From LVI-A0039 sp033105485 (GTDB lineage Bacteria; Bacillota_I; Bacilli_A; UBA3375): a stretch of 64,000 nt of DNA. Position numbers and translations under genes: made by a program. The stretch spans positions 372,001 to 436,000 of the forward strand of contig CP136956.1 in NCBI GenBank assembly GCA_033105485.1. Reading direction: 5' to 3'. How positions within the stretch are numbered: the stretch's first letter is position 1; each line of letters begins with the position of its first letter. Of the stretch, positions 29,800 to 38,687 are shown piece by piece. The notes beneath the pieces are model-generated. The model was not told where the DNA came from and made no database searches. It saw only the letters and a list, made by a program, of their open reading frames with translations.

Positions 29800-30606
29800 T
29801 TAGTTACTTGCTGGAATTACTGCCCCATCGTACTCTTCATTAATAAAGTCAACAATTTCATCACTAGTTAATGCATCAACTAATACTTCTGTCTTTTCGC
29901 TATCTGCATCTTCACTTCTTACAGCTAATACGTTTGCATATTCACTATCTTCACTTTCAGTTAGTACTGACTCGCTTTGATCTAAACCAGCCGCTAACGC
30001 ATAGTTAGTATTAATCGCCACTAAATCACCTTCACCATTATTGTAAATTGATGGTAGTAATGATGCTTCATAATCTGCATCGAATTGTAAGTTATGTGGG
30101 TTTGACTCAATATCATCAAATGTGATAAATTTTGGATCAACACCTTCTTTAATTGTAATTAAATCATTTTCTGCAAATAGAGCTAAAATTCTTGCTTGAT
30201 CAGATACTGAATTAGATACTAACACTGTTGCTCCATCTTCAATTTGATCTAGACTTGTATATTTTTGAGAGTATACATTGATTGGTTCAACGTGAATATT
30301 TGCAGCACTTACAAAGTCGTATCCAAACTCATCAATTTGTTCATCTAAATATGGTTGGTGTTGAAAGTAGTTCGCATCTAAGTCACCATTCTGTAATGCT
30401 TTGTTCGGCAAGATGTAATCATCAAAAACCTGAATATCTAGTTCATACCCTGCGTCTTCTACCAATGGTTTGGCCTGCTCTAAAATCTCAGCATGTGGAA
30501 CGCTAGTTGCTCCTACCGTAATTACATTATCTGTATCTGTTCCACTTGAACACCCTGCTAATCCTAATGTTATTAATAATCCTAATGTAAAATTTCTCTT
30601 TTTCAT
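29800..30606 (-). CDS. metQ: Methionine ABC transporter substrate-binding lipoprotein
   Basis: 268 residues. Lipoprotein signal with lipobox LAGC (Cys about 19). The NlpA/MetQ family fold shows VGATSVPHAEIL, YDFVSAANIHVEPINVYS and ATVLVSNSVSDQARIL. Binds methionine outside the membrane. Last gene of metN-metI-metQ, 14 bases after metI, with AGGAGA before the ATG. Confidence 0.93.
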   Translation of the reverse strand: MKKRNFTLGLLITLGLAGCSSGTDTDNVITVGATSVPHAEILEQAKPLVEDAGYELDIQVFDDYILPNKALQNGDLDANYFQHQPYLDEQIDEFGYDFVSAANIHVEPINVYSQKYTSLDQIEDGATVLVSNSVSDQARILALFAENDLITIKEGVDPKFITFDDIESNPHNLQFDADYEASLLPSIYNNGEGDLVAINTNYALAAGLDQSESVLTESEDSEYANVLAVRSEDADSEKTEVLVDALTSDEIVDFINEEYDGAVIPASN

Positions 30607-30620
30607 CTTTTCTCCTAGTT

Positions 30621-31265
30621 TTATCGATAATCGATTTTATTTATAATTTTTTTACTTACAATCTCTACAATAAATACAATGACTAGTATTAGTATTGTTG
30701 AGCTCCAAATTGCTAATTGATTGTTTCTTTGAAATCCATATGTATAAGCAAATGATCCAAGCCCACCTGCTCCGATTACTCCGGCCATTGCTGAGTAACC
30801 AATTGTTGCTATAACTACTGTTGTAAAGTTTCCTAGTATTGCTGGAAATGCTTCTTTTAATAAGATTTTAGTTACAACTTGTAACTTCTTCAGTTTTAAA
30901 ACTATCCCTAGTTCTAATAAAGTTTGTGGTAAGTCCAGTAGTGTATTTTCGACTAGTCTTGCAAACATCGGTGCAACACTTATTACTAACGCTGGTATCG
31001 CTGCATTAGCACCTGTTATTTTCCCAACTATCAAATTTGTAAAGGGCATCAATAAGATTAGTAATATAATAAACGGAATTGCTCTAAGTACATTTACGAT
31101 TCCACTCACAAGCTTGTACATTCGCGCGCTTCCTATTAATTCTTTTGTTTGTAAACTATATAGTAATACTCCAATTATTAGTCCAAGTAAAAAAACTAAT
31201 ATACTAACAATAATAGTAATGTAGATTGTTTCACCTAAGGCTGTAACTAATTGATTATAATCCAT
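30621..31265 (-). CDS. metI: Methionine ABC transporter permease
   Basis: 214 residues with five to six membrane segments and the EAA loop in KILLKEAFPAILGNF. MetI/BPD permease family; GVIGAGGLGSFAYTYGFQR is typical. Overlaps metN by 11 bases; partner of MetN and MetQ. Confidence 0.94.
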   Translation of the reverse strand: MDYNQLVTALGETIYITIIVSILVFLLGLIIGVLLYSLQTKELIGSARMYKLVSGIVNVLRAIPFIILLILLMPFTNLIVGKITGANAAIPALVISVAPMFARLVENTLLDLPQTLLELGIVLKLKKLQVVTKILLKEAFPAILGNFTTVVIATIGYSAMAGVIGAGGLGSFAYTYGFQRNNQLAIWSSTILILVIVFIVEIVSKKIINKIDYR

Positions 31266-32151
31266 TTATCCTCCTAATTTCATAACCTGCAATCTGTTCT
31301 GCACTTCGAATAAAGAAGTGAGCAAATACACCTTGCTTTGTATGATGCTGATATGTAGCTTCAATGTCCACATTGTTCTCCAAAAGTGCAGTATAACAGT
31401 CTTTAATTTCTGATTTTGAGTAACAAGTTATTAAGCCAATTGTAGGGTCATCTAAGTAACGTTCAAACCCTAGTACGTTCCCTAACAATTTAATTGATAT
31501 GTTTGATTTCGGTTTTGAAAATACATTTATCGTTGTATCCACTTCACATAATACTCCGTTATCAATAATTGCAATTCGATCACAAAAGTCTCTAACGATT
31601 TCTAGTTGATGAGATACAAACACAATTGTTAACCCGAGTTTTTTATTTAATTCACCAAGTAAATTTATTATTTCATTTGCAGTAAATGGATCTAATGCAC
31701 TTGTTGCTTCATCACATAACAACACATCCACATCAGCAATTAAACTTCTTGCGATACCAACACGTTGCTTCTGACCACCACTTAATTCCTTCGGTTTTGA
31801 ATCAATATATGCTTCAAGTCCGACGAGATTCAATACTTCTATAACTTTAGTTTCTTTCTCACTTTCAGTAAAAGTTGAATTAACTAATGCTAGCTTTATA
31901 TTGTCACGAACTGTTAATGAATTGACTAAGTTAAAGGTTTGAAAGATAAATCCAAATTTAATATTATCTTTAATAATAACTTCCCCACTCGTTGCTTGTT
32001 CTAAATTATTTATAATTCTAAGTAGTGTACTTTTACCGGCTCCACTCAAACCAATCAAACCTACTATTTCTCCTTGATTTATATCTAAATCTAAATTACT
32101 TATTATTTGTTTATTACCAAATTGCTTGGATACATTTCTTAATTTAATCAT
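31255..32151 (-). CDS. metN: Methionine ABC transporter ATPase
   Basis: 298 residues. Walker A GLSGAGKST, signature LSGGQKQRVGIA, Walker B VLLCDEATSALDP, H-loop SHQ. A C-terminal NIL domain (about 240-298) fits methionine-sensing MetN. First structural gene behind a leader that encodes a Met-rich peptide and ends in a terminator. Confidence 0.95.
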   Translation of the reverse strand: MIKLRNVSKQFGNKQIISNLDLDINQGEIVGLIGLSGAGKSTLLRIINNLEQATSGEVIIKDNIKFGFIFQTFNLVNSLTVRDNIKLALVNSTFTESEKETKVIEVLNLVGLEAYIDSKPKELSGGQKQRVGIARSLIADVDVLLCDEATSALDPFTANEIINLLGELNKKLGLTIVFVSHQLEIVRDFCDRIAIIDNGVLCEVDTTINVFSKPKSNISIKLLGNVLGFERYLDDPTIGLITCYSKSEIKDCYTALLENNVDIEATYQHHTKQGVFAHFFIRSAEQIAGYEIRRINGL

Positions 32152-32170
32152 CTCTCTCCTTCTCTATAAC

Positions 32171-32205
32171 AAAAAAAAGAGGACGTCATGTTCGACGTCC
32201 TCTTT
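32171..32205 (-). terminator. Terminator in the metN leader (attenuator)
   Basis: Minus strand AAAGAGGACGTC-GAACAT-GACGTCCTCTTT, a twelve-base stem, followed by a run of eight T. It ends 20 bases before the metN ATG, after the leader peptide gene. This hairpin is the key part of the proposed methionine attenuator. Confidence 0.92.
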
Positions 32206-32228
32206 AGGATTTTATACGTAGTCAAATA

Positions 32229-32246
32229 TGATAGAAATTTCTATCA
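32229..32246 (-). repeat. Perfect palindrome in the metN leader
   Basis: TGATAGAAATTTCTATCA lies between the leader peptide stop and the terminator. It may be a pausing or competing structure in the attenuator. Separately, TCTATAACAA (32265-32256) can pair over ten bases with TTGTTATAGA (32172-32163), a long-range pairing that encloses the terminator and touches its T-run. Confidence 0.5.
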
Positions 32247-32269
32247 GTTCGACTCTTGTTATAGATATC

Positions 32270-32347
32270 TTATGCTAGAAATGATATTAAATTGTCGTTT
32301 AACATCATTTCCATCATAGTGTTTAATTTTGTAATTTTGTTTAACAT
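32270..32347 (-). CDS. Methionine-rich leader peptide of metNIQ
   Basis: 25 codons from the ATG at 32347 to TAA. Upstream AAAGGAAGTGG can serve as a ribosome site. Residues 10-16 read TMMEMML: four of five codons 11-15 are Met. The ATG lies about 25 bases from the expected transcription start, and the stop is 65 bases before the terminator stem. Position, Met codon cluster and terminator are those of a ribosome-mediated attenuation leader for methionine genes. I know of no such established case for metNIQ in Bacillota, where T-box or S-box riboswitches are usual. Confidence 0.75.
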   Translation of the reverse strand: MLNKITKLNTMMEMMLNDNLISFLA

Positions 32348-32377
32348 AATACCACTTCCTTTCGCTTTGTTGAATAT

Positions 32378-32406
32378 ATCATACTACAGTGCCAATTATT
32401 TGTCAA
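32378..32406 (-). promoter_or_regulatory. Promoter of the metNIQ leader
   Basis: Minus strand TTGACA (32401-32406), 17-base spacer, TATGAT (32378-32383). Transcription would start about 25 bases before the leader peptide ATG. Confidence 0.85.
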
Positions 32407-32440
32407 CACTTTTATTTACTTTAATTTTACATTTGGCATT

Positions 32441-32469
32441 TTTTTTAAAAAGAGCATATAGCTCTTTAA
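32441..32469 (-). terminator. Terminator after nagB
   Basis: Minus strand AAAGAGC-TATAT-GCTCTTT then TTAAAAAA, immediately before the metN promoter. Confidence 0.7.
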
Positions 32470-33186
32470 TTAGTTAATTAATAAACTTGCTGCTTCTTCA
32501 TCTAAATACACTTCTACATTTGGATGACTCTTTAAGATTGAAGCAGGTAAACTTGGGTTTGCGTCTTCTTTAATCATCTTGTAAATTGCTTCAGCTTTAC
32601 TACTACCAATCGCAATTAACACAATCTTCTCACTGTTCATTACATCTTTTAATCCCATTGTAATTGCATGAGTTGGAACTTCTGAGATATCAGAGAAGAA
32701 ACGTTTGTTATCTTCACGAGTACCTTCATCTAATTCAACTTCAAATGTTGTTTGATCGAAACTAGTCCCTGGTTCATTGAACGCAATATGACCATTACTT
32801 CCGATACCTAAAATTTGAATATCACGCTTATTTGCATCTAATAACTCTTGGTAATCAGCAATTGCATTTGCGTCACCTTTAGGTAGATTGATGTTTTTAT
32901 TTACAATATCTACATGTTTGAATAAGTGTTCGTTCATAAACGTGTAGTAACTTTGTGGGTGATCGTAACGGATACCTACATACTCATCTAAGTTGAATGT
33001 TGTTACATCTTTAAATGAAATCTCATCATTTTCAAATGCTTTAATTAAATAGTTGTACATCCCGATTGGTGATGAACCAGTTGCTAATCCTAACACTGGA
33101 TTTTCTTTAGTTTGTAATACTTCAATAAAATGTCTTGAAGCCTCTCTTGCGATTAAATCTGTATCTTTCATAATATGAATGTTCAT
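32470..33186 (-). CDS. nagB: Glucosamine-6-phosphate deaminase
   Basis: 238 residues from the ATG at 33186, which has GGAGG eight bases upstream at the end of nagA. Motifs GLATGSSPIGMY, FNLDEYVG and GIGSNGHIAFNEPG mark the family. Converts glucosamine-6-P to fructose-6-P and ammonia. It directly follows nagA. Confidence 0.97.
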   Translation of the reverse strand: MNIHIMKDTDLIAREASRHFIEVLQTKENPVLGLATGSSPIGMYNYLIKAFENDEISFKDVTTFNLDEYVGIRYDHPQSYYTFMNEHLFKHVDIVNKNINLPKGDANAIADYQELLDANKRDIQILGIGSNGHIAFNEPGTSFDQTTFEVELDEGTREDNKRFFSDISEVPTHAITMGLKDVMNSEKIVLIAIGSSKAEAIYKMIKEDANPSLPASILKSHPNVEVYLDEEAASLLIN

Positions 33187-33187
33187 T

Positions 33188-34285
33188 TTATTTCCTCCAC
33201 TTTCTAATACCGTTAACATATGTTTCGACTACATTTAAATCTTCATCTAATACTGTAATATCAAAATCATAACCGTCTTTAATAATACCTTTGTTTTCAA
33301 TCCCTAAGTTTTGAGCCGGATTGTAACTTGCCATCTTAACTGCGTCAGCTAAACTACAACGACTAAACTCATGCATATTTTTTACTGCTTGATTCATAAC
33401 TAATACACTACCAGCTAATGCCCCATTTTCCAAACGAGCTTCACTACCAGTTTTATATACTGTTTGACCACCTAAGTCATACTCACCATCATCCATTCCT
33501 TTAGCACGCATAGCATCAGTAATTAAAATTATTCCATCACTACCTTTAACATTATATGTCATACGTACACTATCTGGGTGAATGTGAATACCATCAACAA
33601 TAAGTTCGGCAACTTCATCATTTGCTAATGCCGCACTTACGATTCCCGGGTTACGGTGGTGATGCCCTGTACAAGCATTGTGTAAATGCGTAAAACAACA
33701 AGCACCATGTTTAATTGCTTCTTCAGCTTCACTCATCGTTGCACCACTGTGACCAATTGACCCAACAATTTTATTTTCGCTCATGTACTCAGTCATTTCA
33801 AAGTTTTCATCAAGTTCAGGAGCATATGTAACCATCTTTACAAAATTAGTTTCATTTAATTTTGCTAAATCTTCACGACTAGGTTTTCTTACGTACTGTT
33901 TGTTCTGAGCACCAATAAATTTTACACCTTCAATAAATGGTCCTTCAACGTGTACCCCTAAAATGTTTGCACCTGTATCTCCATCATAATTAGCCAAAGT
34001 ATCAATTATTTCTTTAACTACATCTAAATCATATGTCATTGTTGTTGGTAAATATGATGTTGTACCTTCTCGTAATAATATTTCACTTACTGTATCAATA
34101 CCGGCATTATCCATCGTATCAATATTTCCAGCACCATGAATATGTTGATCAATAAAACCAGGAACAATATATTTTCCACGACTATCAATCTCAATTTTTT
34201 CTCCCTCTGTAAATGAGATTTTACCTTCATTTGAGAATAGGTCATTTTCATAGTTTTTAAATTCAAATTCTTTTAATATTTGCAT
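33188..34285 (-). CDS. nagA: N-acetylglucosamine-6-phosphate deacetylase
   Basis: 365 residues. Metal-binding amidohydrolase with DQHIHGAGN, GVHVEGPFI, HLHNACTGHHHR and ITDAMRAKGM. Makes glucosamine-6-P for NagB. AAGGGGGAG precedes the ATG. An inverted repeat with 12-base arms lies over the promoter. Confidence 0.97.
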   Translation of the reverse strand: MQILKEFEFKNYENDLFSNEGKISFTEGEKIEIDSRGKYIVPGFIDQHIHGAGNIDTMDNAGIDTVSEILLREGTTSYLPTTMTYDLDVVKEIIDTLANYDGDTGANILGVHVEGPFIEGVKFIGAQNKQYVRKPSREDLAKLNETNFVKMVTYAPELDENFEMTEYMSENKIVGSIGHSGATMSEAEEAIKHGACCFTHLHNACTGHHHRNPGIVSAALANDEVAELIVDGIHIHPDSVRMTYNVKGSDGIILITDAMRAKGMDDGEYDLGGQTVYKTGSEARLENGALAGSVLVMNQAVKNMHEFSRCSLADAVKMASYNPAQNLGIENKGIIKDGYDFDITVLDEDLNVVETYVNGIRKWRK

Positions 34286-34302
34286 AGCTCCCCCTTACTT
34301 AT

Positions 34303-34373
34303 ATTATAACAAAAACATTATGACACTTGCAACTTTTTGCACCAATATTCTACATGTGTGAAAAAAGTTGCAA
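34303..34373 (-). promoter_or_regulatory. nagA promoter with long inverted repeat
   Basis: Minus strand TTGCAA (34327-34332), 18-base spacer, TATAAT (34303-34308). TTGCAACTTTTT (34327-34338) and AAAAAGTTGCAA (34362-34373) are exact inverted copies, 23 bases apart; one covers the -35. Probable operator of a sugar regulator (GntR or RpiR type). Confidence 0.6.
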
Positions 34374-34479
34374 AGAACTCAATTATATGTGATAAATTTT
34401 GCACAAAACCAAAACTCTATTTCATTTTGAATAAATAATGGTATAATTATTTACAGAGCTTATTTCAAGGAGGTAATAA

Positions 34480-35379
34480 ATGCATATTTTAAGATATATA
34501 GCAATCTCATTCATTTCTGGATTGACCGCTATCACACCTGGTGTTTCGGGAGGTACCATCTTTGCAATCTTTGGTATATCTGAACATCTTGCAGAAGATA
34601 TAAATAGCTTAGTTGAAAGCGTCTTTAATCGTATGCCTTCTTTCAAAAAGATTCTTACAGGGATTATCGAACACGGACAATTGCCAATTATTATTGGACT
34701 TGGATCATTATTTTCAAGTTTACTATATGCAAAATTCCTAGTATCATATGGGGAAAGTATTGAGTACCTACTAAGATTTCTTTTCATTGGTTTAGTAATC
34801 TTTTCGGTTCCAACTCTTTGGAATGAAACTAAAGTTAATGAAGAGGTCGGGAAAAAATATCATATTAAATATGTTTATGTTGTACTAGGTTTTCTAGTAG
34901 CGCTTATTTTATTTAATGCAAACGAAGCTGTTATCGACATTGATGCAACAGATTATAATTCAGCATCATACATTTTAAAATTCTTTTTAGTGTCATTAGT
35001 TGCTGGTGTTACTGCCATCTTACCGGGAATCAGTGGGACGAATATATTAATTGTTGGTGGTTTCTTTGAAGACTATATTTTATTCTCTTCACAAATTTCA
35101 AGTTACCCAGTTCAATATGGAGCTTATTTATTAGCTGCAATTATTGGAAGTATTATTGCTGCCAAGTGTTTCACTTTATTATTCAAATACTTTAGACGTG
35201 GATTCTTTAGTATTATGACTGGCCTTACTGCAAGTACAATTGTCTTCATCTGGTTGTTACCAACTACGCCAGGACAGATTATCCAAGCCATTGCTGGCTT
35301 TGGTATATCTTACTTACTAATCAAAACTTTAAATGAACAAGAAGTTCAAGTATATAACAAAAAAAACTCAGCTAATTAA
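34480..35379 (+). CDS. DUF368 undecaprenyl-phosphate carrier (PopT-like)
   Basis: 299 residues with about eight membrane segments and two pseudo-repeats: AITPGVSGGTIFAIFG near the start and AILPGISGTNILIVGG in the second half. DUF368 proteins (PopT) have been shown to recycle undecaprenyl phosphate across the membrane. AAGGAGG precedes the ATG. Plus strand, divergent from nagA, with its own terminator. Confidence 0.9.
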   Translation: MHILRYIAISFISGLTAITPGVSGGTIFAIFGISEHLAEDINSLVESVFNRMPSFKKILTGIIEHGQLPIIIGLGSLFSSLLYAKFLVSYGESIEYLLRFLFIGLVIFSVPTLWNETKVNEEVGKKYHIKYVYVVLGFLVALILFNANEAVIDIDATDYNSASYILKFFLVSLVAGVTAILPGISGTNILIVGGFFEDYILFSSQISSYPVQYGAYLLAAIIGSIIAAKCFTLLFKYFRRGFFSIMTGLTASTIVFIWLLPTTPGQIIQAIAGFGISYLLIKTLNEQEVQVYNKKNSAN

Positions 35380-35394
35380 TAGCTGGGTTTTCTT
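35363..35394 (+). terminator. Terminator of the DUF368 gene
   Basis: AAACTCAGCT-loop-AGCTGGGTTT then TCTTAT, overlapping the last codons. Confidence 0.75.
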
Positions 35395-35529
35395 ATAATC
35401 AATAGTTAAAGTGTTATTAAATTTTGGATAGTAACAATGATTACATTTCTATTATATTAATAACTGACAATTTCTTTTGTAAATTGTATTTTAAGTTTGC
35501 GTAAAGACTATCTTAATAAATTGTTAAAG

Positions 35530-36246
35530 TTATCTTAAGTAATTGGTACGTAATTCAGCAATCATTTGTTCAGTAATGCCTAGTTTAGTTTTTATATAAT
35601 TTTCAACTGTACCAAATTGTTTGTTAATTCCACGGATGTATAAATCTAGAAATGTTTGATTAACTGATGCAACTGCACGTAAACATGCAATATCAACATC
35701 GATGTTATGCTCTTCAAATTGAGCCATAACTTTATTCATCATAGCATTGACAAGTACTTCATCTATTTTTAAATATTCTGCACAAATGTCTTCATATTCA
35801 AAATCTAATAGGTACATCAGTATTGCTCCCGTAATTCCAGTACGATCCTTACCAGCTGTACAATGAAATAGAAAGGCTTGGCCATCTAAAGAACTAATAT
35901 ATTCTAATTCCATTTTGAAACCATCTGTATTTACAAAGTCATTTTCATATAGATTATTCATGATATTTACAAGTTCATTAGCACTATATTTATCTACTAG
36001 GTTTTGATTACCATTACCAATGATATCAATGTTCATAATGTTAATATCATTGGTATCTAGTAGGTACGTGATTTCACTTGAACTACGCAAATCAATAATA
36101 TGATTGATTGACATTTCATTTAAACAATTAATATCTGCTGCATTAGCTGACGAGACATCCGCACTACGATATATATTGAATATTTTCTTTCCCTGCCTAT
36201 TTTCAACTCCATCTGCTAGTAATCTGAAATTTAATATTTGTTCCAT
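35530..36246 (-). CDS. Tyrosine-protein phosphatase (Y_phosphatase3 family)
   Basis: 238 residues. Active-site loop HCTAGKDRTG carries the CX5R motif (about 135-145); the Asp before IDLRSS and the N-terminal NFRLLAD/YRSADVS are typical of the MptpB/LipA-like family. It may act on phosphotyrosine or phosphoinositides; the substrate is unknown. It follows the oxidoreductase gene by seven bases, so both are co-transcribed. Confidence 0.9.
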   Translation of the reverse strand: MEQILNFRLLADGVENRQGKKIFNIYRSADVSSANAADINCLNEMSINHIIDLRSSSEITYLLDTNDINIMNIDIIGNGNQNLVDKYSANELVNIMNNLYENDFVNTDGFKMELEYISSLDGQAFLFHCTAGKDRTGITGAILMYLLDFEYEDICAEYLKIDEVLVNAMMNKVMAQFEEHNIDVDIACLRAVASVNQTFLDLYIRGINKQFGTVENYIKTKLGITEQMIAELRTNYLR

Positions 36247-36253
36247 TATTCTC

Positions 36254-37276
36254 CTATATCTTTTTGTACTCTTTTCCTTCTACTATAGTCTCTAAAATGT
36301 TAATTACAACTTTTGCTTCAAACTCACTAACCGGTAACTCAGCTTGGTCTTTAATTGCAACAATTAATTGTTTATAAAATTGATCATAGTACTTAATTTC
36401 TGTTTGATGACTTTCAACTCTCCCATCAGGATAGTATATTTTGGCAACCTCTTGCTGTGGATAAGTTCCGAACTCAGCATCGTCTAAATATCGACTTTGC
36501 TTTAAAAATAATTCTTGGCTATCAATACCATACTTTTCTAAAGTACCACCGCTTCCATATACAATGAAACGAGGCGGCTCTTTAATTGCAATTGCATTGA
36601 AATTTACTCCCACACGTAAATTCGGGTAAATCATTTGAATGTGATAATAATCATCTACATTACCAATCCCATCAAATAAATAATCTCGTTGATTAGTAAT
36701 GTCATAAATCAAACTTTCAGGTTGGCCATACTTACTGACTATTTGATCCACAAAATGAACTGCATGACCATATACCATTCCATTGTATTTTGTTGACTCT
36801 ACATTTGTTGCTACCAACCTATCTTGAGTGTGATTACTAATTATTTCTGCAACTGTTCCAACAAGGCCTTTCTCAATCGCATCAAAGACCGTTACAAAAT
36901 CATTATCAAAACGTCTATTTTGATATGGACTTAAAACTAAATTATTTTTGTTAGCAATCTGATATAACTTGTTAGTTTGTTCTAAAGTATCACATAATGG
37001 TTTTTCACATAAAGCATGCTTACCAGCATTTAGAACCTTTTCACAAAATTCAAAGTGCTTTACTGATGTACAAATAATTATTAGTTCTGCATCTGATTCA
37101 AGTAACTGTTCTAAAGTATCAAAACGGTGTAATGCCTCTGTTCCCGGATAGGGCATTTCAAACTTACTTCTTCCTCGCGTATAGTATCCTACTACTTCAA
37201 TTTCTGGTATCACATTAATAAAAGGCATATGATATCTATGTACACTTTTTCCAAATCCTATAAATCCAACTTTCAT
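36254..37276 (-). CDS. Gfo/Idh/MocA-family oxidoreductase
   Basis: 340 residues from the ATG at 37276, which has GGAGGAATA upstream. Rossmann N-terminus VGFIGFGKSVHRYHMPF, EKP motif in ALCEKPLCDTLEQ, and the C-terminal substrate domain with GMVYGHAVHFVDQ. NAD(P)-dependent sugar or inositol-type dehydrogenase, substrate unknown. Placed between an RpiR regulator and the phosphatase; a sugar-linked role is likely. Confidence 0.9.
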   Translation of the reverse strand: MKVGFIGFGKSVHRYHMPFINVIPEIEVVGYYTRGRSKFEMPYPGTEALHRFDTLEQLLESDAELIIICTSVKHFEFCEKVLNAGKHALCEKPLCDTLEQTNKLYQIANKNNLVLSPYQNRRFDNDFVTVFDAIEKGLVGTVAEIISNHTQDRLVATNVESTKYNGMVYGHAVHFVDQIVSKYGQPESLIYDITNQRDYLFDGIGNVDDYYHIQMIYPNLRVGVNFNAIAIKEPPRFIVYGSGGTLEKYGIDSQELFLKQSRYLDDAEFGTYPQQEVAKIYYPDGRVESHQTEIKYYDQFYKQLIVAIKDQAELPVSEFEAKVVINILETIVEGKEYKKI

Positions 37277-37310
37277 TATTCCTCCATGCATAAATTATAA
37301 CTTATATTAC

Positions 37311-37342
37311 AAAAAAGTTGAGTACATTTAAGTACTCAACTT
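37311..37342 (-). terminator. Terminator after the RpiR gene
   Basis: Minus strand AAGTTGAGTAC-TTAAAT-GTACTCAACTT then TTTT; eleven perfect pairs. Confidence 0.9.
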
Positions 37343-38150
37343 ACATTTCCATATATTGATATCGATTAGCATTACTAACAGATTTTAATTCCGGTTTTAA
37401 TTCTAAAATTTTCAAGAAAACTAAATCTAAAATTGCATGTGTACAGATTCGAGATTCAAACGAAAAACTACGTTTACTTGCTTCTTTGCCTCCTATTAAC
37501 AAATAGTTGTCAATATATTCCTCTTCCAACAATTCGTTACTTGTTATCATTACTGTTTTAGCATCTGATGATTTACTAACGCGCATACAATTTAATACAT
37601 CTTTTGATAGGCCAGAATAACTTAATGCAATTGCAACTGTGTTTTGGTCAGATGTACTTGCTTCAACAAATTGCAAATGAGCATCCGCTTGAAAGTTAAC
37701 TAGAAATCCAATTCTTTTTAATTTATGTCCAAAATCTTGTAACGTTAAATTACTTTCTCCAATTCCAAATAAATTAACACGTGTACTTTCTAAAATAGAA
37801 ATTGCTAATGATTCTACAATTGCCATATCAATTACCTTAAGAGTATTATCTAATGCAATGCATGTTGTATTATAATAATCTTTAGCATCACTACTTTGAT
37901 AACTTGCATTAGAAATATTGTTTTGTGTTTTCTCAATCGCAAGATATGTTTTCAATTCACTGAAACCATTAAGGCCCATATGTTTAGCAAGTCTAGTTGC
38001 ACTTGCAACACTAATATATAGATCATCACAAATGTCCTTAACTTTCAACTCTGATAAGTTCCCTTCATAATTAAGAAGATAATTTGCTAATAACCCCATA
38101 TTCCCATGTTCAACACTAATTTTTTCTAACTTCGGTATAATATTTTTCAT
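37341..38150 (-). CDS. RpiR-family regulator (HTH + SIS domain)
   Basis: About 269 residues. N-terminal HTH_6 (about 5-78, ICDDLYISVASATRLAKHMG) and a C-terminal SIS domain (about 110-240, VNLFGIGESNLT and TVAIALSYSGLSKDV) that binds phosphosugars. GAGG precedes the ATG closely; a GTG three codons earlier is less likely. It could regulate the nearby oxidoreductase or amino-sugar genes. Confidence 0.88.
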   Translation of the reverse strand: MKNIIPKLEKISVEHGNMGLLANYLLNYEGNLSELKVKDICDDLYISVASATRLAKHMGLNGFSELKTYLAIEKTQNNISNASYQSSDAKDYYNTTCIALDNTLKVIDMAIVESLAISILESTRVNLFGIGESNLTLQDFGHKLKRIGFLVNFQADAHLQFVEASTSDQNTVAIALSYSGLSKDVLNCMRVSKSSDAKTVMITSNELLEEEYIDNYLLIGGKEASKRSFSFESRICTHAILDLVFLKILELKPELKSVSNANRYQYMEM

Positions 38151-38159
38151 ATGCCTCAC

Positions 38160-38331
38160 TTTACAATATTATAACGTATTTACAGTTTTTTTACAAGTTT
38201 TAGATAACTACTATCCGACAAATTTAATTATGACGTTCAAATTTACTTAGCAAAGATTTTATGCTTAAAATTACTGAAAAAGACATACAACAAGAGTAGG
38301 TCAAATATAGTTAAATTTTGATAGATAGAAA
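38160..38331. other. Intergenic region, nothing clear
   Basis: About 170 AT-rich bases between the DUF1667 gene and the RpiR gene. It must hold the RpiR promoter; TATTATAACG near 38166-38175 could be a -10. I see no RNA gene or repeat. Confidence 0.3.
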
Positions 38332-38685
38332 CTATAAGGCGCCGACGTCGCGGCACGTATATACATGTACTTCTTTACCATTAATCGATGTAACAACTTC
38401 TGTATTGCATTTTATCGGTGCTGTTAATTCTAAACTTTTTAAACTTTCAATAAACGCCGGAACATCTTCTTTATTAACATATTCACTTGCATAGACCGGA
38501 ACAACTGGTATCTCTCCATTTATAACTGTAACTGTTGTTGTTAACATTCTTTTAGGCTCAACTAGCTCTTGTGCTAAATACTCTGGGCCTCGCTTACATC
38601 CATTGTTTGTTACTTCTAATTGATCATCTACGTATTCATACTTCAAGTGACATCCACGTGGACAAACGATACATACTTTTTCCAT
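38332..38685 (-). CDS. DUF1667 cysteine-rich protein of the glycerol-3-phosphate dehydrogenase unit
   Basis: 117 residues. N-terminal Cys pattern CIVCPRGC and later NNGCKRGPEY, with Cys in PIKCNTE and YTCRDVGA, typical of DUF1667, likely a metal- or FeS-binding subunit. Two bases after the FAD/NAD oxidoreductase. The three-gene set is a common Bacillota partner of glpK and glpF and is thought to replace GlpABC electron transfer. Confidence 0.88.
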   Translation of the reverse strand: MEKVCIVCPRGCHLKYEYVDDQLEVTNNGCKRGPEYLAQELVEPKRMLTTTVTVINGEIPVVPVYASEYVNKEDVPAFIESLKSLELTAPIKCNTEVVTSINGKEVHVYTCRDVGAL

Positions 38686-38687
38686 TT

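Noticed and set aside
32152..32377. S-box or T-box riboswitch upstream of metN
   Set aside because: No T-box (TGG-containing) sequence and no SAM-I or SAM-II core is seen; the leader is short and carries a reading frame.
32292..32477. 61-codon plus-strand frame opposite the methionine leader
   Set aside because: No plus-strand ribosome site; it overlaps the metN promoter and leader, which explain the sequence better.
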